A stretch of DNA of 64,000 nt from Lineus longissimus (taxonomy: Eukaryota > Nemertea > Pilidiophora > Heteronemertea > Lineidae). The notes below the pieces were generated by a model. That model did no database searches and was not told where the DNA came from. It was given only the letters and a program-made list of their open reading frames with translations. The DNA lies in assembly GCF_910592395.1 (NCBI RefSeq), contig NC_088310.1, positions 22,957,491-23,021,490 of the forward strand. The letters are read 5' to 3'. Positions 27,219 through 41,300 of this stretch are shown here, piece by piece (position 1 is the first letter of the stretch; the number at the start of each line of letters is the position of its first letter). A program made the translations under genes and the position numbers.

Positions 27219-30200
27219 GACAACTTCAGTATGGGTGAGATTTCAAATGGAAAATTAGGATAACTGGTGCTAAACTCAAGCATCAACTAACTTCTGTGAA
27301 CGTTTACAATACAACAAATTGTATACCAGCAATGTGATGTACCAAATTGTTACCGACTGCACTGCTACAAGCTCATGAAATGTTCAAATATATAATGTAC
27401 AATAAATCCTGCTACACAACGTAGCAGAATTGTCTCTATTTAAGTATTCTTTTTACATTATTGAACATGCTCATTGAACATCAGTCGGCATTGTTTTACA
27501 AATAGTTTTTAAATACCTGTCAAGGTCTGCGCAAAAGATAGGAGCACGACTCACGTGCAGTAAATTTCATCAATACAATGCCAGAATAACCCATGCATTG
27601 TCCTGATAGGTATGTACATTCATGTTAAGCGATATATGTCTAGTTAATGTGACATCGTTGGTGAATGATACACACTTTTGTTCCATGTATTTGAGTTTTA
27701 TCAAGAGCAACTAGAAGATGAAAGTGCCCTCAACTGCACTGATGAAATAGGTCATTGAAAGATATAATCAATACTTGACTTATATGTTGTAATGTATTTG
27801 ATGGAAATGCTTTGCACCTAGATTTTTCAAATAAGGCAAAAGCCTTCTGGTATTATCATATAATGCGTTTTGACAATTGCATTTCTCGTTCTGTTTCCTC
27901 AAAAGTCCGGTTTGCATTTTTGAAGATTCTCAGAGACATCATCAAAGGATAATATTATGGTCGTTCAAATATTCTTATCCTTTTGATCTTGTAATTGATT
28001 GAAATTTGTAAGTTATGCTGCCAATTTTTGTTACGAATGTAACAATTGTCAATTGTTGCAGACTTGTGACTGTGTCATGTTTCTGAAATCGAAGGCCTCC
28101 TGAGAGTATGTTCATGTTATGTACATACAGCAGTTGGACAACAATTTTGAACCAGAAATATGAGAATGCTTCGAACATTTCCATGAAATGAACCAGAGAT
28201 AGTTCTGTTTACATGTACATATTAACACTTTTTTTAAATTTCAATTTAAGAGTGTACCCCCAGATGAGTGAAGACATTTTTAAAGGTCTGGCATGAATAT
28301 CAAAGGTCTCCCTTTAGAGACTATATTCTCAGGCACATTTCATAAACAGGTATGTTTCACGATGAAGATTGGAATAAAATTTGGTCTGGGCGATGCTTCC
28401 AATTAGTCGATATACATCTGAGTATTCCTCATGTTATGCATTCATTAGATACTGGTATGATCTCAGCTGTAACAAATTTCATCCCCCATGTCTATGATGT
28501 TTAGGTATTTAGCAAAATGTATTGATGCCTGATGGCGCACATCTGCCTTCTGGAGCAGACTGTCTACCATAATATATGAGTTCTCGCAGAGGTTCCCACG
28601 GTCCTTCTACCTTGCTGCATAAACCTGTGCCCCATCAGAGAGAAACACACTGGTTACTCTGTTTGTAAACTGTTGGTGTCGAATCAAGTGCTAGTGAAAA
28701 GAAGCATTCAAAAGCGATATCAAGTTATTTCGAAGAAGTTATTTTCGTTGATTCACATATCAGCGATGCTTAAAGTGAGTTTTACCTCACCATGCCCGAT
28801 TTAAGAACAGGGTGCCACAAGGTTACATACTTGAACCATATTTATGGTAGCTCTGTTCAGAAATGCAGCATTGTCAAGTGCTATTTGTCTGGTTTTTGTG
28901 CAACATTATCCTAACTTATACTTGACTCTCGTGATCTAATAGAAGAATGTGGATGTTGATAAAATTAACCACCAATTTCACGACTATGCTTTGATATTTA
29001 ATTGAAGCTTGGTACATGATTTCTTAATTTTAGAAAGACAACATGGCTTTTTACTTGCTTGATCTAAAGTAGGTCATCCATGATCTAGCTGGCTTTGGCA
29101 TGGAAAGAAGGTTAATAGAATTGTAATTCTTTAATCATACATAACTTTGATTTTTGTTGTTGTTGGATCATTCTGCCTTGATGAATTGCCTATTACATGT
29201 AGTATGAAGGTACGAACTGTGTATGTAACATTGAAGCAAGAGAAAAGAAATCAGCGAATGTTTTTTCTGCAAATACACAGATATTGATGAATTCTTGATA
29301 ATCTGTCGCATAATACCTCAGGGTTATTGGTTGAAAAATACTTTATTCACTCTTTGCTGCCCATTTCTCTCTGTCCTGGCTTCTTTTGTTTCCCAACCCA
29401 GAAAGCCTTCCCCATTTTGCTTGGCTTGTTTGTTTGTTTGTGTAAATATTATGATATACCATCAGGTTCTTACAATAGGTGTTTCTAATTTCAAAAAGTA
29501 TGCACTTACAAATACCTAGAATGGTCAATAGATGGAACGTATTCATTATGAATTTTAAATGTATGTATGGCGATACTCAGGCTTAGAGCGAATTATTTGC
29601 ACAAAATCATTAAAATTTGTCGGTTAATGTAGACTTGTGGAGATATTGGATACTGCTCCTATTACAAGTGGAATAATGTTTCACAATGGTTTTAATGGTA
29701 GTAGATACATGTGGTGGTCTCATTATGTGTATGTCTGATACTATCATAGTATAATTTACTATATCTAGCGTGTTTATTTGTAAGTTTGAAGTTATTTATA
29801 AATTTCTCTTTGAGGGAAAGGTTTACCAAGTGCAATGTTTTTGTTTGTTTTCACGTTATACGCTCACTTGATATTGTTCGTTATTTAAATAAACCATATG
29901 GGATGTTTAAACAAATTTGAACATAACTTGACAGTTTGGATGTACTTAAGGATGCTTTAAAAGTGAATTGTCAGAAGGCAAAATAGTTTTTGATGCATGT
30001 GTTTCATTTGCATTTTTCGAAATCTGACTAGGCTATTTGTTTGAAAAACAACTGAATTAGTGAACTCATGCAAGAAATAAAACTTCCTTTGATCTCGCTT
30101 TCCATATGTTTCAGGGTATAAATACGTGTATGAGATGTGCTCATGAAACACAATATTCGGTGCATGCAGCAAAGAAAAGCAGATGCATCACCTTTTTGAA

Positions 30201-33200
30201 ACGATTGTTACAAAAACGTACCGTGTGATAAAGATGGACCACTTTATGGCTGCATCTTCAATTGCACAGCTGCATCTTTTGTCTGCTGTCGCTTTTTTTC
30301 AAGAATAGCCATGCATAAAGAAACAAATTGTTTCTGAGTGTAGTATGCTAGTGTATGTTACGTTACGCATATCACACAGGTACGTTTTCCGTACTGTATG
30401 TGTTGTTGAAAATATGATGAAAATGCATGGTATCTTTTTATAACTCTGACATGAAAGACCCACAAATATATATTCACATTCCGAAGACATCTATCCCACA
30501 TGATTCTGCATTGAGAAATACCAAGTCAGGTTTTTGTTCTTACTTATAGGTGGTTAAGGTGACGGGATGGCATGAATTATTCGCCTTGGAGTGGTATGTT
30601 AATCTCTAATTCATATTTACTTGGTTATTTGCCTCTGGATGTTCATCGCGGACCAAGTCTTGAACTTCCATTTTTTTTCTTTAAATTTGTCCAATGGTGG
30701 CGCTTAAAAGCATTTCTCCCATGGGAGTGTAATATGAAACTAGTTAAAGTGGAAGCACTTTAAAAAACATTCTTTTAAATGTAAGTACCACGTTGATGCA
30801 AACCTATCAGTTATACGTGTTTCTTAACTAGAGATAATGGTAACTGTCACCTTAAGGTGTAAGCCAAGATTAACAAGGCACTATTTCAACGTGCAAGCTT
30901 GTAACAAAGTGTAAAATGGTGCTTGAGAGACAACTACAGATGCTTGTTGTTGTAGTGGAGTAGGCAGAGAAACATATCAATCACATTGTGCTTAGAGCTA
31001 TTTAGCTTTTTAACTTAGAGTGATTAGATTGATATGTACAGACACATGTACACAGCAATAACTTGATCTTAGTAACTTTTTTTAGTTGGGATCGGGTCAC
31101 CATGTCTAAGACTGAGAGTTCCCACAGTTAAAAGTAAGTTCAATCATTTATCTCGATATACCATTTTGATCAAAAGGACAGTTTGTGGAACATATCTCCA
31201 AATTGTGGTTGACCTGAAAAACTATTGGAAGACACACTTTCCTTAAACAAAATGGACACCTTTAGTCACAAAAAGCTTTGGCATTTTCCATAGTAAGTAG
31301 TGTTTATCACTATTGTCTGAATGTCATTGTAAAACATAACGCATTTAAAACTTTAAAACGACAACATGATATGTTTATACTAATATTTTTTGAAAATTTT
31401 AATACAGATTACTGGATGCCTGTGGCACCGTGATACCATGGTTACCAGACATTAGTCATTGATATAACATGCTGTTTTCATATGTATGCGTTTCCATAGC
31501 TACGAGTAAACAATGAAAGGCCTACACAACGTAGAAACTATAGATAGAAATGGCAAATGATACAAGCAAGCGTATCAACTCTTTTCATAAATTTGCTATC
31601 CTTATGTACATTACAACAAAGTGTGCATGATGTTGCTTATTTCGTATTGAGATTTGTGCTGTGATTGAATGTTATGAACATGTGGCCAAAGTCTGTTTCA
31701 TATTGTTATAGGGATCAAGTTTGAATTCTCTTGTTCTGGTATCTTTAACACTCTCTGTATAGAAGTGTTTGTTAAGTTGTTTTGATTTCAACAACTTGAA
31801 ATGCAAAAAGCCATATTACCTTTAATCTCGGAAGCCTTATATACTTTGAATGTTCTAGCGACAGACGTTAGTGCCATGTGTGTTGGAAGTTATTGGAGTG
31901 ATTATTGTTGATTGCATGCATGCCCTGAACTGCACCTGAAAATATACTTCATTGGTGTCTGAACATACTTCTACTACTCTACTTGAAATGTTAAAGCATG
32001 TGTTCTCCTTTCAGATATGGGCTATTTGTAGACATAGCTCCGCCTGCGCATACCTCGGTGTCATATCGTATGGTATCTGCCTGTATCGATCACATAGTAT
32101 GTATTCTATTCTAATCAATTCCTAGTTGTATGCCTAATACAAATACACGAATAGGGCTGAGAATATGCTCTGACACTGTTCATCAATAAAGAGTTAAGAG
32201 ATCTCGAAAAACAAAGCTGTTGTTAAATTTGCTTTATGAATCAATATGAAACTGATATAACATAACTTATAATTTCACAACACAGTTTGTCCCAACTTAG
32301 AGTACTCTAAGGTCCCAACCAGGTTGTACTATTCCCACATTTGGTATTAGCTCAAGGGATTTCCAATGGCATTCCATTATCCACTACAGGACCATATTTT
32401 TGAGCTGAAAACATTTTTGGGTCTTCATTCGTCTTGGCAATGTGTCTTCATATCATTATTAATGAGGTATTTCAACTTTACCAACCAAGGGTCAACACGT
32501 TTTTGCCATACTGTCTAGCTCACTTCCAGAGGGGTTGAAGTGGCTGTAACTCTTGTCAGTTCAAAATGACCGTGTTGGTTATGCGGATACATGTTCAAGT
32601 AGTAAATACATGAGTACTCCACACTCATACATCTTTCATATCCCTTCTGTACTGTCAGACTTTATTGATACCTATCTTTATGGCACCCTCCTGAACACAC
32701 ATCCTATATTGTTAAATTTCATACCTGGAATCGGGTCAATACAGCCAAGAACCCATTGTTCACCTGCTTCAGCAGCAGCCCTTCAACAATTATTACCCTT
32801 AGACGAGCAATGATTGAATGCATCACAATGCCATTGCCCAAAAATCTTTCAGATGCAAATTTTGTCCAAAAGTTTTGGTAATTTACCTAATAATGCATTG
32901 AAGTTTCCGTTGTGTGGTTATTCAATATGTAGAGGTAAGGCTTTCAGTTGAGAAGCTGTTTTCTTCAGCTAAACCCTATTGTTATTAAATGAGGCTGGCT
33001 GCAGTGTTTGCCTCTTCGCTTGAGCATCACTTTGGACAGATGGCCAGACATATTTGAAGACTTGCACTATGCCCTTGGTGTCATAAATTCACTGTCCAGA
33101 TTTGCTGATTAGCAGATGCTGTGTTCCCAAAACAGACAAAACGAGTCAGCCAGTGTGCCTTTGAAGAGATTTCATTGTGTAGTGTATTTGAGGTGAAAGA

Positions 33201-34361
33201 AGTGACACGAATCCATCTTATCAAAACTTCAAGAACCTTGATGTTTTGGAATTTGGTCAAAGCACTTTTCAAAATGCTGTTGCCCCTAGGTTTGATCTAT
33301 AAACCTCACAGGATTACTGCCCTGGCATACCCTTTGAATATTTATAAGGGTTTTCTAAAGAAGATTAGCAACCTTTGTGTCTTCATTAGGGAGCAATTTG
33401 TGCCCATGTATGTAATGACCTGGAATGCATTGTCCCCACAACTTTAACTCAACCTTACCCATAGTTAAACTATTAAACCTATTAGCTATCAATAAAGCAG
33501 GGCCTCTTGACCAGATGGTTCTGTTCTGGCTTCAAAACACCTTTTCATGTGTTAACACACTTTCCCAGACATTGGTCTACCACAAATTTCTGATTTCTTT
33601 CTCTCAAACACAATTGCCTTTCATTTGGTTTCTCAACATGCCAATAACAATTAAAGTATCTAGCTTATACAGCAATTTTTCAATTTGCTCCTTAAAATAT
33701 TTTACCTCTGTATAGACAAGATTTTGCCAAATAGGACCCTCTTGGTCAACAATTAGATGGGGAAAAACGTATCTGATTCCCATGGCTTTGCTGAGGTCAA
33801 CATGCTGTGCCATAAAAGCATCCTGTAGTATTTCACTTAAGTTTGTGTACGCCCCTCTGTTGACTGTACCCGCATGTAATTACCCATAACATTGTGACCA
33901 ATGCTGTAAATAATTCAATGTCGCATTGTTTGATTATCTCATGATATTATCATATGTCATTTCGAAAAAAATCGGAATAATTTGCAGTTTGTTAATAGGA
34001 TGTTCTGCAAACCTAAAGCTATGCATCTGACCTCAATTTTTAGGGTCACCAATGTTGCCAAATTTAATCGGACACCAAAGGGAGTTTGGTTCGCAGCTCT
34101 CGCTCATTCAAATCAATCAGCCAAATTCTCTCTTCAGTTAGAACTGGTAAAATGATCATGGCGATTACACCAGTCACATCTCAAGATTACGTAAGGCAAA
34201 AGTGGATTGACCTTGACCCTCTCATTCTGAAATTATTCCTCCACTAGAGGACAAAAATATGTGTTCTACAGCAAAGGCCATAATCATTTCCTTGCCCAAC
34301 TCAGATATTTCAGACTAGAGGGCAAAGTCACTCCATTTAAATGGCAATAGAATTAATGAAC
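27219..34361. other. No gene recognised; downstream flank of Delta
   Basis: Scanned on the minus strand for a further Delta exon (signatures of the Delta C-terminus such as VYV, DEC or TEV-stop) without success. Holds the unrecognised open frame near 33424-33888. Confidence 0.55.
33424..33888 (-). other. Unrecognised open frame, possible decayed coding piece
   Basis: On the minus strand a frame is open for about 90 codons ending at 33604, and reads LHAGTVNRGAYTNLSEI, then LQDAFMAQHVDLSKAMGIRY and later PHLIVDQEGPIWQN. The composition is protein-like and the frame is open before its first ATG. Beyond the stop, a second stretch reads EICGRPMSGKVC, a stop, then HMKRCFEA, with a Cys/His spacing faintly like a small zinc finger. 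No domain is recognised. It may be a relic of a pseudogene or mobile element, or chance. Confidence 0.2.
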
Positions 34362-34367
34362 TTTATT
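34362..34367 (-). promoter_or_regulatory. Delta: Polyadenylation signal AATAAA after the Delta stop
   Basis: AATAAAG on the minus strand, 22 nt beyond the TAG. If used it would give a very short 3' UTR of about 40-50 nt. It supports a transcript ending with exon 9, but in this AT-rich DNA the hexamer also occurs by chance. Confidence 0.4.
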
Positions 34368-34388
34368 TTTCTTAACGTAATGATGTAC

Positions 34389-35362
34389 CTACCTGTCTTT
34401 TGAAGTGTCTATTGATATGGCGTCTAAGTCTACTGCTCCACAGCTCGACCTGTGGTGATAGTCTTTTGATGTAGATTGTGAATTCTCTAAACATGATGTC
34501 GTAGAACACTCTCGTTGTTCCAGTTTTGATAATCTGTCTTTTTTCTGCACTTGTTCATCTATTGTATATAAATCGTTTTTAATTAAATGCTTATTATTGC
34601 TTGGTTTTTCAACAATAAATTCTTTTTTATTTATTGTCTGCAATTCATTGTTTATTTTAATGCACATACTACTTGGGGGAATTGTATTGAAATTATCAGT
34701 GTCTATGCACTTGTTATTAATTTTTGCTTGGGTTTCTAAATTTTGTTCATTTTCTTTCTCCTCATTATCTTGTCTTTCATTATTTCTCCGCCGCCGGCAA
34801 AGTAATATGACTACTACTATAATGATAATTACTATTGGTATTCCAACACCCAAGCAAACGATGACTACGATATGTTGCATGGTTAAACTTTCACCAGAAT
34901 CCCCTCCTGTGACCCCGAGGGGGTTCACACTCGTTCCATTTCCAGTTTGACAGTGCTGTCCTTCAAATCCCGTCTTGCATTCACAAATGTATCCATTTAT
35001 TCTATCCTTACACTTTCCACCATTCAAACATGGTGCACTTGAACACTCGTTGATATTAACACTGCAATCCTTTCCTGTTAATCCAGGTGGACATTTGCAA
35101 CGAAAATCGTTCACAAGATCCTGACACGTTCCGTTATTAGCACAAGGGTGCGTAATACAATCATCCACGTTTTCCTGGCAAAGTGGACCAACGAATCCCG
35201 GCTGACATTGACATTTGAAATCATTTACTAAATCCTTGCATACACCGTTATTTTGACACGGATTCGGCGAGCAGTCATCGTCATTCGTTTCACAAGCTTG
35301 ACCACTATATCCAATCGGGCAAACACAACGAAATCCATTGAATTCATCAACACAGCGTCCAC
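34389..35362 (-). CDS. Delta: Delta coding exon 9: EGF6-9, transmembrane helix, intracellular tail
   Basis: The acceptor is TTTTTTCCAG. It codes the end of EGF6, complete EGF7 ([15 protein letters not shown]), EGF8 ([15 protein letters not shown]) and EGF9 ([16 protein letters not shown]), a Gly/Ser/Thr-rich juxtamembrane stretch, the helix starting [18 protein letters not shown], the stop-transfer CRRRR and a tail of about 135 residues with many lysines, the usual targets of Neuralized/Mindbomb-type ubiquitination in this family. The tail ends [10 protein letters not shown] and a TAG stop. The vertebrate-type PDZ ligand (ATEV) is absent. The last sense bases (ACAG) and the stop form ACAG/GTAGGT, a good splice donor at 34392, so this exon could instead end at 34393. 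Confidence 0.93.
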
Positions 35363-38300
35363 CTGGAAAAAACAAAGCAGCTGTTATTTTTCGTAGATTT
35401 TTAGTGTAGATAGATGCAGTCCATCTCAGAAGATGAAGCATGCCCACTTTTATAATGATGTGTACTTTATTTCTGTTTAAATTCAAAGCTGTGTTTGTTA
35501 TTCAATCCAGCATACATGTACATGCAAGTACATGAGCCTGTTAACCTCTTCAACTAATTTTATGTACAATTTAAACACTTGCCTAACTCAGGTAAATATA
35601 CATCAGTTCCATCAATATTGACTCCTTTCTAGTTCACAAACACTTTCACTGCCACAGTGTTTGTCTTTGTGACTGATACTTTTAATTAACTACTTTCTTA
35701 ATTGATGATGTGTCATAATCTTTTAGATACCAGAACATGAATACTGATGAGACATTTCAAATTTTTGTACAAAGTGGGCTGCAAACTAAAGGCTGTATTA
35801 CCAAACCTGAATAGTCTCTGCCAGCATGAAATTTTTCTACCCATTAAACTTTAGATTGTAGAAGAGAACCTCGTGTCAAGGTCATTTCAATACGACCTTG
35901 ACCTTCAAAATCAAAATATTTAATTGTAATTTACACTTGCCCTCTACTATTGATTTAAACATTCCGATGGACATTGGTAATTCTAGTTATCCATGTTAAG
36001 CATATGTAACAGTAATTCTTTCATTTTGTAAATAGAAGGTTGGTATTCCCTCGAAGGCATTCTGCAATGATTTTGCAATGGCGTCTCTGGCATATGTTAA
36101 TAGTTCAAGCAGTTACTTAGGGGCATACAGGTATTCCCCACACCTTCATCTGAGTAACCTGAGACAAATAGTAACCTTTATAATTCCCTGTCTGATTAAA
36201 ACCATTATAGTTTTTTCATACCACAACTGCGAGACTTGCACCACTGTATCAGGTTGCCAACAGTTGTACACTACTTATTATACTGGATAAACGGCTCAGA
36301 ATGTTACAAGTGTTATCTTAGCGTGCTGGTGAAGCTTATTTCCTTCCACGCCCGAGGTTTCGGTAGCGCTTTGTGTTGCCTTGGTGTGTGTGTGTGGGGG
36401 GGGGGGGGGGTGCATAAAATAGGCAACTTGGCCGAGACGCCATGAGAAACACTCAAGAATTTTATTTAGAACTGAAATTATCAGTTACCTCTTATGAGGT
36501 GTGAAAGAAAACAAGTTTATACAGTTTGGTGAAGATATTTGCCCGTGGGCCATATCGTGGTCATAGTTAGAGCCGTTTTATTCACGGTAAAAATCACGAA
36601 ATTGCTGAAGTGGTTTTGTTTGCAGATGCAGGAGGTCGAACCCATTGTGTTATCATTGTCTCTATAGACCTTTCATTATCGGACCCTAACTGAGTGGAGT
36701 GTTTGCCGCAAGAAATCATTGTATAATCCTTATTTGATGAGTTTAATTAAAGGTAGCCTACTCCCTAGGGTTGCCCCTTCCTCCACCTCACACAATTGAG
36801 TAACCAAATTCCCAAATTGCATAACTTCTCCTTGCAGCTTGTCTGAAGCAACTGTCCCATAGCTGGCCACCAACTACTGGCATGTGACCTGCGATTGGGA
36901 TACATCCATAATTGCAGGGTTTCTTCTTCAAGAGCCCCTTCCATGCAATTTTCACACCTTTGAAGGTGTAGGAGGGGAAAACAGGATCAAGGTATAAGGT
37001 TTCAATTCAGTTCATCCAAAATGTCCCACGCTACTGGAGAAGGAACGTTCCTTGCTAACAAAATTGGCGATATGAATGAAACTGTATTGATAAACTTCTT
37101 GTCTGGATTTCCTTGACTAATACATAATCTGCATTTCAAATAAGGCAAATTTGGGAAACTTTATCGTTTTGATAGTTTTACTAAAAGTTTATTCAATGCA
37201 TGTGTCTCTTAGCTTGAGATAACAGACGTTAAATTTGCTGTTTTCCTTGGCAAATCCTGTGTTGTTTCACACCTTAGGTTACTTTCTCATTTACAAATGA
37301 GTGCGCTTCAATTTTCAGTTGGTTTACCTTAAATAAAAAAGCATTAAATATCCGTGGTAGGTAGGTAGTGAAACTCTCCAAGGCAGGTGAAGACACCATC
37401 GATCAAGTCATCGAAGTAATTTGTTCGTGGAGTTGGATGAAGAACTAGAACTTAACTTGCCAGAAAGAAGCCCAAATTCAAATTTTTAAAGAACAATTTT
37501 TGTTTACACAATACAAAACTTTCTTACCATTTCTGCAGGGATTTGAGAGGCATTCATCTTTTTCCATTTCACAATCAACACCGTGGTAGGCTGATGGACA
37601 TTGGCAGATATAAGACTCCACACGATCGTGACATGTTCCGGAATTTTTACAGGGATTTCCGGCACAGCTTGTGACGTTTGACTCGCAATGTCGTCCATGA
37701 AATGAATGTGGACATACACACTTGAAAGTTCGACCAATGTCCTGAAAAGAGACAAATGTCATATGTAGGAGATATGTCAGACATAATTGTAGTATGAGGT
37801 GAACTTTCTTGAGTTTCATGCCTTTTATGTTGAGAACGATGACAAAAAGATGTTTCTTTGTGTGAACGAATACCATGACATGCAGATTCAGCACTTCTTC
37901 ATCCAGAGCCAGCAACTTTGCCCCAAGAATTGATTGCGTCTGTGAAGTCCTCTTTCTGGGTGCTTCAGAAACAGATTTATCACTGGAAATAAGCTTAAGT
38001 GTCCTCTCATTCTAGAGGTCTCCGTCTGTCATTTTCTCATACTGTACTAGTGGTTTAAGTCCAATTCTGCAAGGATAAAGTCTTCAATTCGTCTTTACTT
38101 AAAAGCATTGTATAATTGAGTGCAAAACTGTTGACAGTATTGATGAAGTGGTCAAGCACAGGTTAAGTCAATCAGTGCAAAGCATTCCAATTTGTTGACA
38201 TTGTCCATTGTTTTAACAGAGGGTATGGGCTGGGTGTTTCAGCTGGCGTATCAAGATTGTATGTAGGAGCACTTCACTGGACAACTCTAAGTGTGTTTTA

Positions 38301-41300
38301 CGAGAGATAGGAACAGGTTCTGGCCTTCGTGAACTGAAATGCCAATCATTTCAAATAAACCTACTATCCCAAGGCCAGTTATATCAATGCAATCATGCTC
38401 CTTTGCCAATCAAATTGCTGAATCTACTTTCGGATTAGTTGAGGGGGGCACTAAGACAAAATGTACTTTGCACAATGAATTTTTTTGTTTGTCTGCATGA
38501 AAGTTTATGGAAAGCTGTCAATTCATTTCGAATGGTGCATTTTGGACAAGTTAAGCATTTCACTGAGATGACTCCGGGAACTAGTGTTTAAATATAACAT
38601 TGCAGTATACAATGGGAAAACTATTATCTTATATACAAATTGCCAGTTAAATACATACATCTATAAATTACTTGGGACCATCATTGCCTTAAATTCTCAC
38701 ACACTCATTGCTCTGTGTTCCAGCTTACTCATACCATTGAGCTTGAGAAAATCAAACAGAAGCGATAGTAACCAAACATTGTTTGGTTAATGTGGACATT
38801 TTAGTAGCTGTCTATGATTGACTGTGGCGGCTAACACAATTGTAGTACATATATATCTAAACTCATGGCCGATTCTGCAAACCCACATTGAATGGGTGAT
38901 TGAACCCTTTATATTTGTACTTGATGTGTATAACTCATCAATAAATTTATGGTCAAATATGTTGATAGTTTCAGTTAGAAAGCACAAGTTACAAAACATT
39001 GTCATATTAGTACTCTACAATTGTGGTTTATATACTGCAAGGAGACTAAATAACACGCTTATACTACTGCCTACATAATGCCTAGTTACTTATATGGTTT
39101 GCAGTTTTGATTAGGTGAAGAATTGAGTTGCTTTGTTCACCAGCTACTTTCCCTTGATTAATCAATGCCTTTGTTACTGTCTACAAACAGGGAGGCCATG
39201 CATTTTTCATGAGGCGCTGGCTGAATGTGAAAGGAATGTGCCAGAGATTTTGAGACCAGCCCACATAGTAGGTCAACAATAAACAGGATAAGTACTGAAA
39301 CCACACCGTGTGCTTAATGAATGAACAGGAAGATTCTTGCAGAAGATTTGACCAAAACAGTACTGACTCTCTTCCGTACTGAGCTTTCTTGATCAATTTG
39401 CAGCTACTTTTCTATTTCTTAACATGAAAAAACGACTGCTTTTCACAATTTGTGTGTTTTCTTACCTCGCAGGTGCCGCTGTTCAAGCAAGGGTTCTCCT
39501 TACAATCGTCAAGATCCTTGTCTCGTAAGATCTCGCAATCTGTTCCAGAGAACCCGGGCCGGCAGGTGCAGGTGTAGCTGCCAGCACCAGTATTGGTGCA
39601 CGTTGCACCATTTTGACAAGGCCGATGATGGGTGCAGTAATTGAGATCTACAAAGAAAGAACAAAAGGTACACATGTAAGTATTTTAAAATAACACTGTT
39701 CTGTACTGATGTTCAGACAATATACATGTTGAGTATAGATTCAGAGATGAATTTCACAGTAAAACATGTGAATGACCCAGACATATTTTACGAAACCCCA
39801 GAATCATTTTCAGTTGCAAAAAGAGAATCTATTTACATTTCGGTCCCCAACAAAAAGGTGGGAGTGGCTGATTATTTTCATGGTGCCCAAGCATTATACT
39901 TTCCCATGGCACGTGCCAGGTGTGAACCCTGGACCGTAGATAAACAGCACAGTTTGGCACATCTTGTCTCTATCTAGTCCTCTTCTCCCGTGTAAAAGAC
40001 ACTAGGACAATTGTACGCTCCCGTGGAGCATCTGAGCACTGCTGATTCCCATTACAATATCTCCAAGGGTTACTTAATAGATCATCACGACTGTTACAGT
40101 GCATCCACATTGTTGAAATAGAAAGGATTTGTCTCCAACAATAGGCTTGTCAGAGACAGCTGGCTACTATCAAAATAAAGAAAGACATGTTGCTTTAAAG
40201 ACAACAGAGAAGATGCGTTATGGCTGTACCAGTCTATGGTTGGCAGCGTCCATTTGACTTGTCTGATATGTATCATTATTGTGCTAGATATATATCATAT
40301 GAAGTGCATTGATTAGCTGCCATCTGTGTCCTTTAGTTCATCATATCATAACAAATAGAATTATAGATGTTTTTATATGGCCTTGCAATAGAATGGTAAC
40401 ACAATGAAATAGTATGACAACTGGACGCCATAAAAATACCGAGATGTGTATCATTATTTAGAAGAAGATTGAAAACACTGAGGAGTTTGAGAAGACTAAA
40501 AATAATTTTTTAGCATGTTTTTCCAATGTAAACGAAGTCTGACTGAAGTAACATGAACCCATTGTTAGGATGACATGTGTACATGTATAAAAGTAATCAA
40601 TACTGTAGTATGTAAATATTTCAGAAATACAACAGGAAGTATTGCTGTGTAAAGAAAGATGACATGGATTACACTACTGGTCAGAAGGGTCATTGCATAC
40701 AATGCTTCGCAACAATTGTACATGGAGTGCCAATGACTTCATGCTAAGACTTCTTTATGAGTCCAGCACAGAGATGCTGAACATGATGAGGTATGTCACA
40801 TTACAGACCAGAAATCAAGCTCACCAATCATACATTTCTTGCATCTGCTAATTAAACCTCGAACGAGTTAATCCCTGGATGGATTTCAAATCTTATGTAA
40901 AAGAATACAATGGTCCCAGAGGGGCAATAAGGTCAACTCAATATGAATTGCGATTGTTACTCCAGTGCAATGAAATTGGAACACTTAATGTCAATGTCCA
41001 GAAGGTGGAAACAGTGTGACAATAGGTCTCCATTGCAGAAGCCATTTGAGATGTTGATAGAGAGGACGCTATTAGTAGGAACTACTTAGGAATACAATAT
41101 CAGCCACTCAAATCTTAACCAATAAATCTACCTCAATGGATATGATAATCCGGCGGTGGTCATCAATACGCAGGAACGGACCCCTGATATTTCTAATTAA
41201 TTCTGCATTACATGGACTTTATCTAGAATTGTCTCATGCCTGCAAGGTGATTGCTAAATGCACTTGAAGCACTTGTTTTTATTTTCTAAATCATGTGCAT

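Noticed and set aside
32035-32110. Minus-strand DTEV followed by a donor-like GTATGC, as a possible last Delta exon
   Set aside because: The frame has a stop shortly upstream, lacks the YQSVYV-type context and has no good acceptor.
33660-33690. Minus-strand VYTEV motif as the Delta PDZ ligand
   Set aside because: It continues into KYFKEQ without a stop, so it cannot be a C-terminal ligand.
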